NCBI GenBank assembly: GCA_030431335.1
Contig: JAUIJH010000038.1
Span: 1 to 35,817 of the forward strand
From: Alphaproteobacteria bacterium
Lineage (GTDB): Bacteria > Pseudomonadota > Alphaproteobacteria > Rhizobiales > Amorphaceae
Reading direction: 5' to 3'
DNA length: 35,817 nucleotides
Positions 16,271 through 25,059 of the stretch are shown one piece after another. Made by a program: the position numbers and the translations under genes. Numbering within the stretch: position 1 is the first letter of the stretch; every line of letters begins with the position of its first letter. The notes under the pieces are model-generated. The model saw only the letters and a list, made by a program, of their open reading frames with translations, made no database searches and had not been told where the DNA came from.

Positions 16271-17956
16271 ATGACGAGGAAGACAGTGTGGCGGGCCGTC
16301 GCGGACGCTCTGGAAGCGGAGGGCGTGCGCCATGTGTTCGGCTTGCCGGGCAACCCCAAGCACCTCGTCTACGACCTCGACGAGCACACCGACATCGACT
16401 TCGTGCTCGTGCGCGACGAGAAGTCGGCCGTCTCGTGCGCCTACGCCTACGCGCGGCTCAAGCGCGAGCCCGGCATCGTCTTCTCCAACCCCGGCCCCGG
16501 CATCACGACGCTGGTGACGGGGATGCTGGAGGCGACGTCCGGATCGCTGCCGGTGATCGCCATCGTCAACGGCGTGGTCGAGCAGCACAACGGCATGGGC
16601 GCCTTCCAGGAGCTGGACGCCGTGGCGCTGATGCGCCCGGTGACCAAGTGGGCCGTGCGCGTCACCGATCCCTCGCGCGTGCCGTGGGTGCTGGAACGCG
16701 CCTTCGCGATCGCCATGAACGGCCGTCCCGGCGGCGTCTTCATCGAGATCCCGTCCGACCTCGCCGACCTCGAGATCGAGATGCCGGACTATCGCCCCGG
16801 CTATCGCCGCCACCTCTCGCGGCCCGATGCGGAGGTGCTGCGGCAGGCGGCGGCCGCGCTCGCCGGCGCCAGGCAGCCGCTCCTGTGGTGCGGCTCGGGC
16901 GCGGTGTTCTCCAACGCCGGCGCCGCCGTCGCCGCGCTCGCGGACAAGGTCGGCATGGCGGTGATGACGACGCCGGGCGGGCGCGGCATCTATCCCGAGG
17001 ACGGCCCGCTCGCCATGGGCCAGACGGGGCTCTACTTCACCGAGCCGGGCAAACGGTGGTTCGACGGCGCCGATCTCATCCTGTCCGTCGGCACGCGGCT
17101 CGAAGCCTTCTCCACCAACAGCTGGCAGTTCTGGCCCGACGACGCCAAATTCATCCAGCTCGACATCGACCCCGAAACCATCGGCATGAACATGCGCCCC
17201 GACATCGCGCTGGTGGGCGATGCCACGCTGACGCTGGAGGATCTCCTCGCCGCGCTGCCCCCGATCGATGCCGGGGCGCGCGGGGCGCGCATCGCCACCA
17301 TCGCAGCGCTGAAGGACGACTACCAGCCCAAGCTCGAGGCGGCCGCCCGCGACACGTCCGCCCCGATCCGCGTTCCGCGCGTGCTCGACGCGGTCAACCG
17401 CATCTTCGGCCGCGACACCATCTTGATGAAGGAGAACGGCGGGGCGGATCTGTGGTGCTACTACTGGCCCCACTACCGCGTCCTCGATGTGGACGATTGC
17501 GTGCCGATGGCCGAGCAGACCGCCATGAGCATGGGTGCCATCGGCGCCATCGGCGCGAAGATCGCCCGGCCGGACAAGAAGATCGTCTGCTTCACCGGCG
17601 ACGGCGCGATGCAGATGTCGCTGGCCGAGCTCGCGATGGCCGCCGAACGGCGCTGCGGCGTCACCTGGGTCGTCCTCAACAACCAGGCCTTCGGCTGGGT
17701 GCAGTACAACCAGGTGCTCGGCCAGAAGCCGCTCGTCAACACCGGCTTCGCGGTGGTGAGCGACTTCGCGGAGATCGCGCGGGCGCAATCGTGCTTCGGC
17801 ATCAAGGTGGAGGATCCGGACATGATCGACGCGGCGCTGCGCGAGGCGTTGGCGGCCAACGAGCGCGGCGTGCCGGCCCTCGTCGACGTGCAGATCGCGC
17901 CGCATCTCTATCACGAGCATTTCGAGCGCGTGCACCGTGCCAAGATCGACCACTAG
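16271..17956 (+). CDS. Thiamine diphosphate-dependent enzyme (acetolactate synthase/benzoylformate decarboxylase-like)
   Basis: A 561-residue three-domain ThDP enzyme. Glu50 in VRDEKSAVS is the expected cofactor-activating glutamate; the C-terminal ThDP/Mg motif runs from GDG at 443-445 to NN at 470-471. The middle domain contains RLEAFSTNSWQFWPDDAKFIQLDID, typical of the FAD or degenerate FAD domain of this superfamily. Such enzymes decarboxylate 2-oxo acids or cleave and join C-C bonds next to a carbonyl. The substrate cannot be told from sequence. ATG 16271 is five bases after the ATPase stop and matches the family N terminus (VWRAVADALEAEGVRHVFGLPG); the frame is open further upstream but that part overlaps the ATPase. 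The position links it to the importer and the amide hydrolase downstream. Confidence 0.9.
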   Translation: MTRKTVWRAVADALEAEGVRHVFGLPGNPKHLVYDLDEHTDIDFVLVRDEKSAVSCAYAYARLKREPGIVFSNPGPGITTLVTGMLEATSGSLPVIAIVNGVVEQHNGMGAFQELDAVALMRPVTKWAVRVTDPSRVPWVLERAFAIAMNGRPGGVFIEIPSDLADLEIEMPDYRPGYRRHLSRPDAEVLRQAAAALAGARQPLLWCGSGAVFSNAGAAVAALADKVGMAVMTTPGGRGIYPEDGPLAMGQTGLYFTEPGKRWFDGADLILSVGTRLEAFSTNSWQFWPDDAKFIQLDIDPETIGMNMRPDIALVGDATLTLEDLLAALPPIDAGARGARIATIAALKDDYQPKLEAAARDTSAPIRVPRVLDAVNRIFGRDTILMKENGGADLWCYYWPHYRVLDVDDCVPMAEQTAMSMGAIGAIGAKIARPDKKIVCFTGDGAMQMSLAELAMAAERRCGVTWVVLNNQAFGWVQYNQVLGQKPLVNTGFAVVSDFAEIARAQSCFGIKVEDPDMIDAALREALAANERGVPALVDVQIAPHLYHEHFERVHRAKIDH

Positions 17957-17970
17957 GCCGGGCGAGCGCC

Positions 17971-18273
17971 ATGGGCGAAGCTGACAAACCCACCGGCGGC
18001 AAGGCGCGGGACGAGGTCGCCGCCTTCCTCGCCGACCCCTACGCCGATCAATCGCCGGGCCTGCAGCGGCTGTTGTTCTCGCTGCGGGATCGCCCGGCGG
18101 CCGGCAAGCTCGTCCTCGTCGAGATCGAGGCCGGGCGCCGGTGGCAGCTTGCGCGGCTCGGCGGTCGCGGCAAGCCCGTCGAGCGCCTCGAGCCGGTGTT
18201 CGACGATCTGCGCGAGGCGGAGCGCCATGTCTTCCGGCTGCGCATGGACCTCGGCATGGGCGAGGGCGCATGA
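17971..18273 (+). CDS. Small protein, probable small subunit of the DMFase-like hydrolase
   Basis: A 100-residue soluble protein directly upstream of the DMFase-like large subunit and overlapping it as ATGA. N,N-dimethylformamidase is built from a small and a large chain whose genes lie in this order (dmfA1, dmfA2). The layout here resembles what I recall of the small chain: an SPGLQRLL segment after a short N-terminal region (28-35), a central stretch with GKLVLVEIEAGRRWQLARL (46-63) and a C-terminal helix EAERHVFRLRMDL (82-94). It is shorter than the roughly 130-residue characterised chain. I make the assignment mainly from gene order and overlap and partly from this pattern; it should be treated as a candidate. 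Confidence 0.6.
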   Translation: MGEADKPTGGKARDEVAAFLADPYADQSPGLQRLLFSLRDRPAAGKLVLVEIEAGRRWQLARLGGRGKPVERLEPVFDDLREAERHVFRLRMDLGMGEGA

Positions 18274-20492
18274 TCCGCGATCCGGATTTCGGCATCACCG
18301 GCTACACCGACCGCTGGAGCTATCGGCCGGGCGACACGGTTTCGCTGCATCTGACGGCAGATGCGCCGTCGATGGCCTCGCTCGCGCTGCACCGCTTCCG
18401 CCGCTTCACCCCCAAGGACGGCGCCTTCGAGCTCGCCACCGAGCGCGTCGAAATCGGCTGCGACCCGTTCGCGATCGTGCCGCAGCAAACGCGCATCGGC
18501 TCCTGCTTCGAGGCGGCGCTCCCGGACGCGGCCGGGCTCGCCCAAGCCTTCACGCTCGCCGTCCTCGCGCGGCCCACCTCCATCGCCGAAGACGGCAACG
18601 GTCTCCTCGCCCTCGCCAGCGCCGCCGGCGCGCTGGCGCTCGATCTCCTCCCCGGCGGCTCGTTAGCGCTCGCGGTGGACGGGGAGAGCGCCATTGCGCT
18701 CGGCGGCGCGCTTCCGGCCGGCCACTGGCGCGCGCTCGCGCTGACGTTCGACGCGGCGCGGCAGACCGTCGGCCTCGCCGTGCACACTCCGGGCGGCATC
18801 CGCGCGGCGACGGCGCCGGTCCCGGCCGGCCTCTTCTCCGGCGACCTGGCGCTCACGCTTGCCAGCGGCCGCGCCCCGCGCACATTCAACGGCCGCCTCG
18901 AGGCGCCCATCGTGTGGCGCGGCGCGCTCGACCCGCAGGAGGCCTTCTGCCGGCTCGAGGCGTTCGCCGCCGGCGCCGCGGATCTCGGCCCCGACACGGT
19001 GGCGGCCTGGGATTTCAGCCGCCGGATGGACAGCGCCGTCGCCGTCGATGCCGGCCCGCACGGGCGCGACGGCCGCTTCGTCAACCTGCCCACGCGGGCG
19101 GTGAAAGGCGCGCGCTGGACCGGCAGCGAGCAAAGCTTCAAGCACGCGCCCCGCGACTATGCGAGCGTCCACTTCCACGAGGACGACCTCGCCGACGCCG
19201 GATGGGCACGGGCCGCGGCAGTCGCGCTTCCCGAGACGCTCGACAGCGGGCTCTACTTCCTGGAGATCGCCGGGGAGGCGGGCTGCGATGTCCTGCCGAT
19301 CTTCGTCACCCCGAAACGGCGCGGCGCGGCGGCCAAGCTCGCCTTCGTCGCGCCGACCTTCACCTATCTCGCCTACGTCAACGACCGCTGCCTGCTGCAC
19401 GGCGCCAATCCGGAAGTGCTCGCGAACCGCCTCCTGGTGCTGACACCGGGCGACTGCCACCTCGCGGCCCATCCCGAATACGGCCTGTCGCTCTACGACA
19501 CCCACGCCGACGGCGCCGGCGTCGCCTACGCCTCGCGCCGGCGCCCGTGCCTCACGCTGCGCCACACCCAGCGCGCGTGGCAGGGCGGCATCGGCGGCGG
19601 GCTGTGGAATTTCGGCGCCGACCTCCTGATCCTGTCGTGGCTGGAGCGCGAGGGCCTCGCCTACGAGATCGTCACCGACGACGATCTGGACGCCGACCCG
19701 GCCGCGCTCCGCCCCTACGATTGCGTCCTCACCGGCTCGCACCCGGAGTACCACACCACCGCCAGCCACGACGCGTTCGGCGGCTTCCTCGCGGCGGGCG
19801 GCCGCCTCGTCTATCTCGGCGGCAACGGCTTCTACTGGCGCGTGTCGACCCACCCCGACCACCCCGAGACCATCGAGCTGCGCCGCGCCGAGGACGGCAA
19901 TCGGAGCTGGGCCGCCGAGCCCGGCGAATACTACCACGCCTTCGACGGCGCCTATGGCGGCCTGTGGCGTCGCAACGGTCGCCCGCCGCAGGCGCTGGTG
20001 GGGGTGGGCTATACGGGGCAGGGGTTCTTCCGCAGCCATCCCTACCGCTATGGCGAGGGCTGCCTCGACCCGCGCGTCTCCTTCCTGTTCGAGGAGCCCC
20101 CGGCGCCGGGCGAGCGCCTCGGCGCGACCGGGGTGAGCGGGGGCGGCGCCGCCGGCATCGAGATCGACCGGGCCGACACCGCGCTCGGAACGCCGGACCA
20201 TGCGCTGGTGATCGCGAGCGCCGCCGGGTTCGACGACACCTATGTGCTGGCCAACGAGGAGGTGCTGGTCAACCGGCCCACGGTGGTCGGCCATCTGACG
20301 CCGCTGCTGCGGGCCGACCTCGTCTTCTTCGAGACCGGGGCGGGCGGGGCGGTGCTGTCCACCGGCTCCGTCGCATTCGCCGGCACCCTCGGCGACCTGC
20401 CCGAGGACAACGACGCCGCGCGCCTCGTGCGCCGCGCCGTCGACCGCTTCCTCGACCCCGCCCCATTTCCCGATCCGGAGGCCGCACGGTGA
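18270..20492 (+). CDS. N,N-dimethylformamidase-like amide hydrolase, large subunit
   Basis: A 740-residue protein, close to the roughly 760 of characterised DMFase large chains. The first 50 residues and about 75-280 look like beta-sandwich regions; 75-280 has a LamG/pentraxin-like pattern (HWRALALTFDAARQTVGLAVH). The catalytic part, from about 355 to the end, has TFTYLAYVND (363-372), SLYDTHADG (407-415), GSHPEYHT (489-496) and GEYYHAFDGAYGGLW (552-566). The Paracoccus enzyme binds one iron through two Tyr and one Glu (399, 440, 521, from memory); Tyr369, Tyr409 and Glu493 have nearly the same spacing and are my candidates. Known DMFase splits dimethylformamide; this family is broad and the substrate here is probably another amide. 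No signal peptide is seen. The ATG overlaps the small-protein stop and its own stop overlaps the next GTG. Confidence 0.85.
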   Translation: MIRDPDFGITGYTDRWSYRPGDTVSLHLTADAPSMASLALHRFRRFTPKDGAFELATERVEIGCDPFAIVPQQTRIGSCFEAALPDAAGLAQAFTLAVLARPTSIAEDGNGLLALASAAGALALDLLPGGSLALAVDGESAIALGGALPAGHWRALALTFDAARQTVGLAVHTPGGIRAATAPVPAGLFSGDLALTLASGRAPRTFNGRLEAPIVWRGALDPQEAFCRLEAFAAGAADLGPDTVAAWDFSRRMDSAVAVDAGPHGRDGRFVNLPTRAVKGARWTGSEQSFKHAPRDYASVHFHEDDLADAGWARAAAVALPETLDSGLYFLEIAGEAGCDVLPIFVTPKRRGAAAKLAFVAPTFTYLAYVNDRCLLHGANPEVLANRLLVLTPGDCHLAAHPEYGLSLYDTHADGAGVAYASRRRPCLTLRHTQRAWQGGIGGGLWNFGADLLILSWLEREGLAYEIVTDDDLDADPAALRPYDCVLTGSHPEYHTTASHDAFGGFLAAGGRLVYLGGNGFYWRVSTHPDHPETIELRRAEDGNRSWAAEPGEYYHAFDGAYGGLWRRNGRPPQALVGVGYTGQGFFRSHPYRYGEGCLDPRVSFLFEEPPAPGERLGATGVSGGGAAGIEIDRADTALGTPDHALVIASAAGFDDTYVLANEEVLVNRPTVVGHLTPLLRADLVFFETGAGGAVLSTGSVAFAGTLGDLPEDNDAARLVRRAVDRFLDPAPFPDPEAAR

Positions 20493-21358
20493 CCGAACTC
20501 GTCTCGCTCCAGAGCGCCGCCGGCACGGCCCACATCAGCCCCCTCGGTGCGGAGGTGCGCTCGTGGACGGTCGGCGGCCGCGAGCTGATCTGGCCGGGCG
20601 ACGCCGCGTCCTGGCCCCGCAGCGCGCCGGTCCTGTTTCCGCTCGTCGGCCGCTCGGCCGGCGCGGAGGTCACCATCGAGGGCCGCCGCTACCCGATGCC
20701 GATCCACGGCTTCGCGCCCACCAGCCCGTTCGCCGTCGAGCGCGTGAGCGCCGACGCCGCCACCTTGTCCCTTTGCGACAGCGAGGCGACGCGGCGCCAC
20801 TACCCCTTCGCGTTCCGCCTCGGCGTGACCTTCACGCTGGAGCCGGATGCGCTGGCGGTGGAGCTGCGCGTGGCCAACGCCGACACGCGGCCGATGCCCT
20901 ATGCGGCAGGCCTTCATCCGGGCTTCGCCTGGCCCGCGCGCGCCGAGGGCCGCGGCGCGATCCTCTTCGGCGCGGACGAGACGCCGCTGGTGCCGGTGAT
21001 CACCGCCGAGGGGCTGTTCTCGCCCCAGAGGCGCCCGGTCGCCATCGACGGCCGCGCCATGGCGCTGACGCCCGCCAACATCGGCAACGAGGCGGTCTGC
21101 TTCCTCGACGCGCGCAGCCGCGACGTCACGTTCCACCCCGGCGACGGCACCGCCCTCGAGGTGAGCCACGAAGGCTTCGCCCACTTCGCGTTCTGGACCA
21201 AAGCGGGGGCCGCCTTCCTGTGCATCGAAAGCTGGACCGGTCACGGCGACGCGCCGGACGGCGGCGGCGAACTCGCCCAAAGGCCGTCGATGATCGTGCT
21301 CGCACCGGGCGAAGAGCGCGCGCACCGCGCCCGCTACGCGTTCCGCGAGGCCCGGTAA
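20489..21358 (+). CDS. Aldose 1-epimerase-family (mutarotase-like) protein
   Basis: A 289-residue galactose-mutarotase-fold protein of the LacX-like branch. Family marks are HISPLGAEVRSW near the N terminus, the PMPIHGFAP motif with His73, LHPGFAWP with His143, and CIESWTGHGD near the C terminus, where a glutamate acts as base in characterised members. These proteins interconvert anomers of free sugars or bind phosphosugars. GTG 20489 overlaps the DMFase-like stop as GTGA, and the stop is immediately followed by the GTG of the lactonase gene. Its presence suggests that a reducing sugar or sugar-like ring occurs in the pathway. Confidence 0.85.
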   Translation: MTELVSLQSAAGTAHISPLGAEVRSWTVGGRELIWPGDAASWPRSAPVLFPLVGRSAGAEVTIEGRRYPMPIHGFAPTSPFAVERVSADAATLSLCDSEATRRHYPFAFRLGVTFTLEPDALAVELRVANADTRPMPYAAGLHPGFAWPARAEGRGAILFGADETPLVPVITAEGLFSPQRRPVAIDGRAMALTPANIGNEAVCFLDARSRDVTFHPGDGTALEVSHEGFAHFAFWTKAGAAFLCIESWTGHGDAPDGGGELAQRPSMIVLAPGEERAHRARYAFREAR

Positions 21359-22252
21359 GTGCCCGACCTCGCCATCCTCACCGACGCGCCGGACATCCTC
21401 GGCGAGGGGCCGCAGTGGAACCCCGCCGACGGCAAGCTCTACTGGGTCGACGCCTTCGCCCCGGCGATCCGCCGCATCGATCCCGCGACGCGCATGGTGG
21501 AGAGCTTCGCCATGCCGTGCGACATCGGCTCGTTCGCCTTCGCCCGCGACGGCAGCCTCCTCGCCGCCATGCGCAGCGGCTTCAACCGCGTCGACCTCGC
21601 GTCGGGCGAGGTGACGCTGCTCGCCAACCCGCTCGGCCCCGACCCGCGCCTCCTCCTCAACGACGGCAAGTGCGACCGCCGCGGCCGCTACTGGTGCGCC
21701 AGCGTCCATTCCGATTTCGTCGGCCGCCAGTCCGTCCTCTACCGCCTCGATCCGGACCTTGCCACGCACGCGATGGCCGAGGGCTTCATCATCGGCAACG
21801 GCATCGCCTTTTCGCCGGACGACCGCCGCATGTACCTCGCCGACAGCCGCGACGAGACGGTCTGGCTCTACGATTTCGACCTCGAGGCGGGCGCGATCTC
21901 CAACAAGCGCGTCTTCTTCTCCACCGCCGACATCGAGGGCCGCGTCGACGGCGCCACCTGCGACCGGGACGGCAACTACTGGTGCGCGCTCGTCCATGGC
22001 GGCGCGGTCGCGTGCATCTCGCCGGCGGGCGAAATGGTCGCGCGCATTCCCGTGCCCGCCAAGCACCCCACCATGGTCACCTTCGGCGGGCCGGACCTCG
22101 CCACCCTCTACGTCACCTCGGCAACGGCCATGCTCGCGGACGCGGAGCGCGCCGACTGGCCGGACGCGGGCAAGCTCTTTCGCATCGACGGCACCGGCGT
22201 GCGCGGCCTGCCGGAACCGCATTTCGGCCACGGCACAGGGGGGAACGGCTGA
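21359..22252 (+). CDS. SMP-30/gluconolactonase-family lactonase
   Basis: A 297-residue six-bladed beta-propeller hydrolase. The four metal-binding positions of SMP-30 are recognisable: Glu16 in LGEGPQWN, Asn101 in LLNDGK, Asn147 in IIGNGIAFSPD and Asp197 in RVDGATCD, with the order and spacing of the human protein (18, 103, 154, 204). The family opens sugar lactones to aldonic acids in oxidative sugar pathways. The GTG start abuts the preceding stop with no gap, and its stop shares a base with the next ATG (TGATG). With a mutarotase before and dehydrogenases after, a sugar-lactone intermediate is likely, though some family members hydrolyse other esters. Confidence 0.9.
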   Translation: MPDLAILTDAPDILGEGPQWNPADGKLYWVDAFAPAIRRIDPATRMVESFAMPCDIGSFAFARDGSLLAAMRSGFNRVDLASGEVTLLANPLGPDPRLLLNDGKCDRRGRYWCASVHSDFVGRQSVLYRLDPDLATHAMAEGFIIGNGIAFSPDDRRMYLADSRDETVWLYDFDLEAGAISNKRVFFSTADIEGRVDGATCDRDGNYWCALVHGGAVACISPAGEMVARIPVPAKHPTMVTFGGPDLATLYVTSATAMLADAERADWPDAGKLFRIDGTGVRGLPEPHFGHGTGGNG

Positions 22253-22923
22253 TGCCGACAGTTCTCGTCACCGGATGCGACACCGGCATCGGCCGCGAGT
22301 TCGCGCGCCAATATGCCGGCGCGGGGTGGGACGTGATCGCCACCTATCTCGACCCCGCCAACCGCATCGCGGACGCCGGCCCGATGCGCCACGCCCCGCT
22401 CGACGTCACCGACCCGGCGCAATTCACCGCGCTCAAGCGGGACCTCGGCGAAACGGCCATCGACCTCATCGTCTCCAACGCCGGCATCGGCCTCGATACG
22501 GGCAAGCTCGGCAGCCTCGATTTCGGCTATGTGCGGGCGATGTACGAGGTCAACGCCATGGGGCCGCTGCGCCTGGTGGAGACCTTCGAGGCCAACCTCG
22601 TCGCCGGCTCGATGCGCCGCTTCGTCGCCATCACCAGCCGCATGGGCTCCATCGCGCTCAACCTGTCGGGCGGGCACTACGGCTATCGCGCCAGCAAGGC
22701 CGGGCTCAACGCGATCATGCGCAGCCTCGCCATCGATCTGTTCGAGCGCGGCATCACCGTCGCCTCGATTCATCCCGGCTGGGTCGACACGGCCGGCGGT
22801 GGGGGCAACGCCGCCGTGCCGGTGGCCGAGAGCGTGCGGCAGATGCGAGAAGTGATCCGCTGCCTGGGCAACCACGACACCGGGCAGGTCTACGACTACA
22901 GGGGATTCGCACTGCCATGGTAG
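22252..22923 (+). CDS. SDR-family oxidoreductase
   Basis: A 223-residue short-chain dehydrogenase. Visible are the nucleotide-binding motif TGCDTGIG (7-14), the SNAGIG loop (Asn76) where NNAG is more usual, the serine region around TSRMGS (128-133) and the YRASK catalytic pair Tyr145/Lys149. The SIHPGWVDT segment is also typical. The C terminus QVYDYRGFALPW resembles C-factor/sniffer-type SDRs. It would oxidise or reduce a hydroxyl/carbonyl with NAD(P); the substrate is unknown. The ATG overlaps the lactonase stop and its last seven bases overlap the amidohydrolase start. Confidence 0.88.
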   Translation: MPTVLVTGCDTGIGREFARQYAGAGWDVIATYLDPANRIADAGPMRHAPLDVTDPAQFTALKRDLGETAIDLIVSNAGIGLDTGKLGSLDFGYVRAMYEVNAMGPLRLVETFEANLVAGSMRRFVAITSRMGSIALNLSGGHYGYRASKAGLNAIMRSLAIDLFERGITVASIHPGWVDTAGGGGNAAVPVAESVRQMREVIRCLGNHDTGQVYDYRGFALPW

Positions 22924-24092
22924 ACGCGCCGCAGGGCACCGATCTGGTCATCGCCGGCGGGCGCGTGATCGACCCGCGCAACGGGTACGACGCGCGCGCC
23001 GACGTCGCCGTCTCGGGCGGGCGCATCGCCGCCGTGGGGCCCGACCTTGCCGCCGGCGCGGCCGAAATCGTCGACGCGCGGGGCATGCTCGTGGTGCCCG
23101 GCCTCGTCGATCTGCACACCCACATCTACCACAAGGCCACCGCCTACGGCGTCGATCCGGACCCGGTGGCGCGGCGCTCGGGCGTCGTCACCATGGTCGA
23201 TGCCGGCAGCGCCGGTTACGGCAACTTCGACGGGCTGCGCGACTTCGTCATGGCCCGCTCGGCGTTCCGCACGCTGGCCTATGTCAACATCTCCTATCCC
23301 GGCATCTTCGCCTTCGACCGCGGCTTCTCGTTCGGAGAAGCCTCCGTCGGCGACCTCATGTCGGTCGACCACTGCGTCGCGGCGGTGGAGAAACACCGCG
23401 ACGTCGTCGTCGGCGTCAAGGTCCGGCTCGGCTACGCGACGTCGGGCGAGATCGGCCTCCTCGCGCTCGACCGGGCGATCGAGGCGGCGGAGCGCACCGG
23501 GCTGCCGATCATGACCCACATCGGCAAGCCGCCGCCGACCTATGGCGAGATCCTCGCGCGGCTGCGTCCGGGCGACGTGCTGACGCACTGCTTCCGACCC
23601 GCCCCCAACGCGCCGGTCGACGAGGGCGGCGCGGTGCTTCCGGCGCTGCGCGAGGCGCGGCGGCGCGGCGTCCTGTTCGACATCGGCCACGGCATGGGCG
23701 CCTTCGGCTTCAAAAGCGCCGAAGCGGCGGTGGCGGACGGCTTCGCCCCCGACATCATCTCCAGCGACGTTCACACCCTCAGCGTGGACGGCCCCGCCTA
23801 CGATCTCCTCCACACGATGAGCAAGCTGGTGAATTGCGGCGTCGCCCTGGAGGACGCAATCGCCATGGCGACCGACCGTCCGGCACGGGCCACCGGCCGC
23901 GACACGCTCGGCCACCTGTCGCCGGGCGTGCCGGCCGACATCACCCTGTTGGAAGAGGTGCACCGCCCCTTCACCTTCACCGACGTGGAGGGGCAGCGCA
24001 AAGAGGGCACCTTCCTTTTCGCCGCGCGCGGCAGCTTCGTGGGCGGCGCCTTCCGCGACCCGCTCCCCCGCGCGTTCGAGACGGAAGGGTAG
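22917..24092 (+). CDS. Amidohydrolase/deacetylase-family metallohydrolase
   Basis: A 391-residue TIM-barrel amidohydrolase with a binuclear metal site. Ligands in order are His67 and His69 (DLHTHIYHK), probable carbamylated Lys168 (VVGVKVRLG), His201 (MTHIG), His224 (LTHCF) and Asp284 (SSDVHT). This pattern fits the branch close to dihydroorotases and annotated as EF_0837/AHA_3915-type deacetylases, which act on N-acyl or cyclic amide substrates; individual activities are mostly unproved. ATG 22917 overlaps the SDR stop by seven bases. It is the second amide-cleaving enzyme in the locus, strengthening the view that the imported compound carries more than one C-N bond to be hydrolysed. Confidence 0.88.
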   Translation: MVDAPQGTDLVIAGGRVIDPRNGYDARADVAVSGGRIAAVGPDLAAGAAEIVDARGMLVVPGLVDLHTHIYHKATAYGVDPDPVARRSGVVTMVDAGSAGYGNFDGLRDFVMARSAFRTLAYVNISYPGIFAFDRGFSFGEASVGDLMSVDHCVAAVEKHRDVVVGVKVRLGYATSGEIGLLALDRAIEAAERTGLPIMTHIGKPPPTYGEILARLRPGDVLTHCFRPAPNAPVDEGGAVLPALREARRRGVLFDIGHGMGAFGFKSAEAAVADGFAPDIISSDVHTLSVDGPAYDLLHTMSKLVNCGVALEDAIAMATDRPARATGRDTLGHLSPGVPADITLLEEVHRPFTFTDVEGQRKEGTFLFAARGSFVGGAFRDPLPRAFETEG

Positions 24093-24152
24093 GGCCGCCG
24101 TGCGTGGCCAATTCGCGCCCACAAAGAAAGTCGCTCGGGAGGATCAACCAAC

Positions 24153-24983
24153 GTGAACCAGCAACAGTCAGAAGCGCCGGCGGGCCAGAAGCCGCTCACC
24201 AATCCCTTTCGCGATGCGTTGCAGGCGGGGCGCCCGCTGGTCGGCATCTGGTCGATGCTCAATTCGGCCAACGCGGTGGAGGGCCTCGGCTGGGCCGGCT
24301 ACGACTGGCTGCTGATCGACGGCGAGCACGCGCCCGTCTCCGTGGCGGACGCGCTGATGCACCTGCGCATCCTGGCCGCGACGCCGACCGTTCCCATCGT
24401 GCGCCTGCCCTGGAACGACCCCGTGCTCCTGAAGCAGTTTCTCGATATCGGCACGCAGACCATCATGCTGCCTTACGTGCAGAGCGCGGAGGAGGCGCGG
24501 CGGGCGGTCGCGGCGATCCACTATCCGCCTCGCGGCACGCGCGGGGTGGCGGCCATGCACCGGGCGAGCCGCTACGGTTTTGCGCGCGGTTATCTCGGCG
24601 CGGCCTCCGACACGCTCTTTCTCATCGTGCAGGCCGAGACCAAGGAAGCGCTTGCGGCGGTCGAGGAGATCGCGGCCGTCGAGGGGGTCGACGCGGTCTT
24701 CTTCGGGCCGGGCGACCTTGCCGCCAGCATGGGCAAGCTCGGCCAGGCGGGCGATGCGGAAGTCACCGCCGCGATCGACGCGGCGGCGGCGAAGGTGCGG
24801 GCGGCCGGCAAGGTCGCGGGCGTGCTGGCGGCGTCGGCCGATCTCGCCGAGCGCCACGTGCGCAACGGCTACCACTTCGTGTCCGTCGCCAACGAGGCGG
24901 CGATGCTGTTCACCGCGGCGGAGACGTCGGCGCGCAATCACCGCGCCATCGCCGCCGAAAGCCGGGTCCGGACCGGGGGTTGA
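24153..24983 (+). CDS. HpcH/HpaI-family class II aldolase
   Basis: A 276-residue metal-dependent aldolase of the HpaI/RhmA/GarL family, which splits 2-oxo-3-deoxy acids to pyruvate and an aldehyde. His59 in LIDGEHAPV is the conserved catalytic histidine; VPIVRLPWND, TQTIMLPYVQSAEEA (phosphate/carboxylate-binding side) and FFGPGDLAASMG (metal aspartate) are further marks. The start is the GTG at 24153 with GGGAGG ten bases upstream. It follows the amidohydrolase after 60 bases, the largest internal gap so far in the locus. It is the likely carbon-chain-cleaving end step of the pathway. Confidence 0.9.
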   Translation: MNQQQSEAPAGQKPLTNPFRDALQAGRPLVGIWSMLNSANAVEGLGWAGYDWLLIDGEHAPVSVADALMHLRILAATPTVPIVRLPWNDPVLLKQFLDIGTQTIMLPYVQSAEEARRAVAAIHYPPRGTRGVAAMHRASRYGFARGYLGAASDTLFLIVQAETKEALAAVEEIAAVEGVDAVFFGPGDLAASMGKLGQAGDAEVTAAIDAAAAKVRAAGKVAGVLAASADLAERHVRNGYHFVSVANEAAMLFTAAETSARNHRAIAAESRVRTGG

Positions 24984-25059
24984 CGGTGCCGCCCGCCGTG
25001 CCGAGCCCCCCCGCGACCCGCCCAGATTTCCTTCGACACCCGCCCGGAAAGGCGAACTG

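Noticed and set aside
18270..20492. True N,N-dimethylformamidase (solvent degradation)
   Set aside because: The family match is good, but the surrounding sugar-type enzymes and absence of dimethylamine or formate genes make that substrate unlikely.
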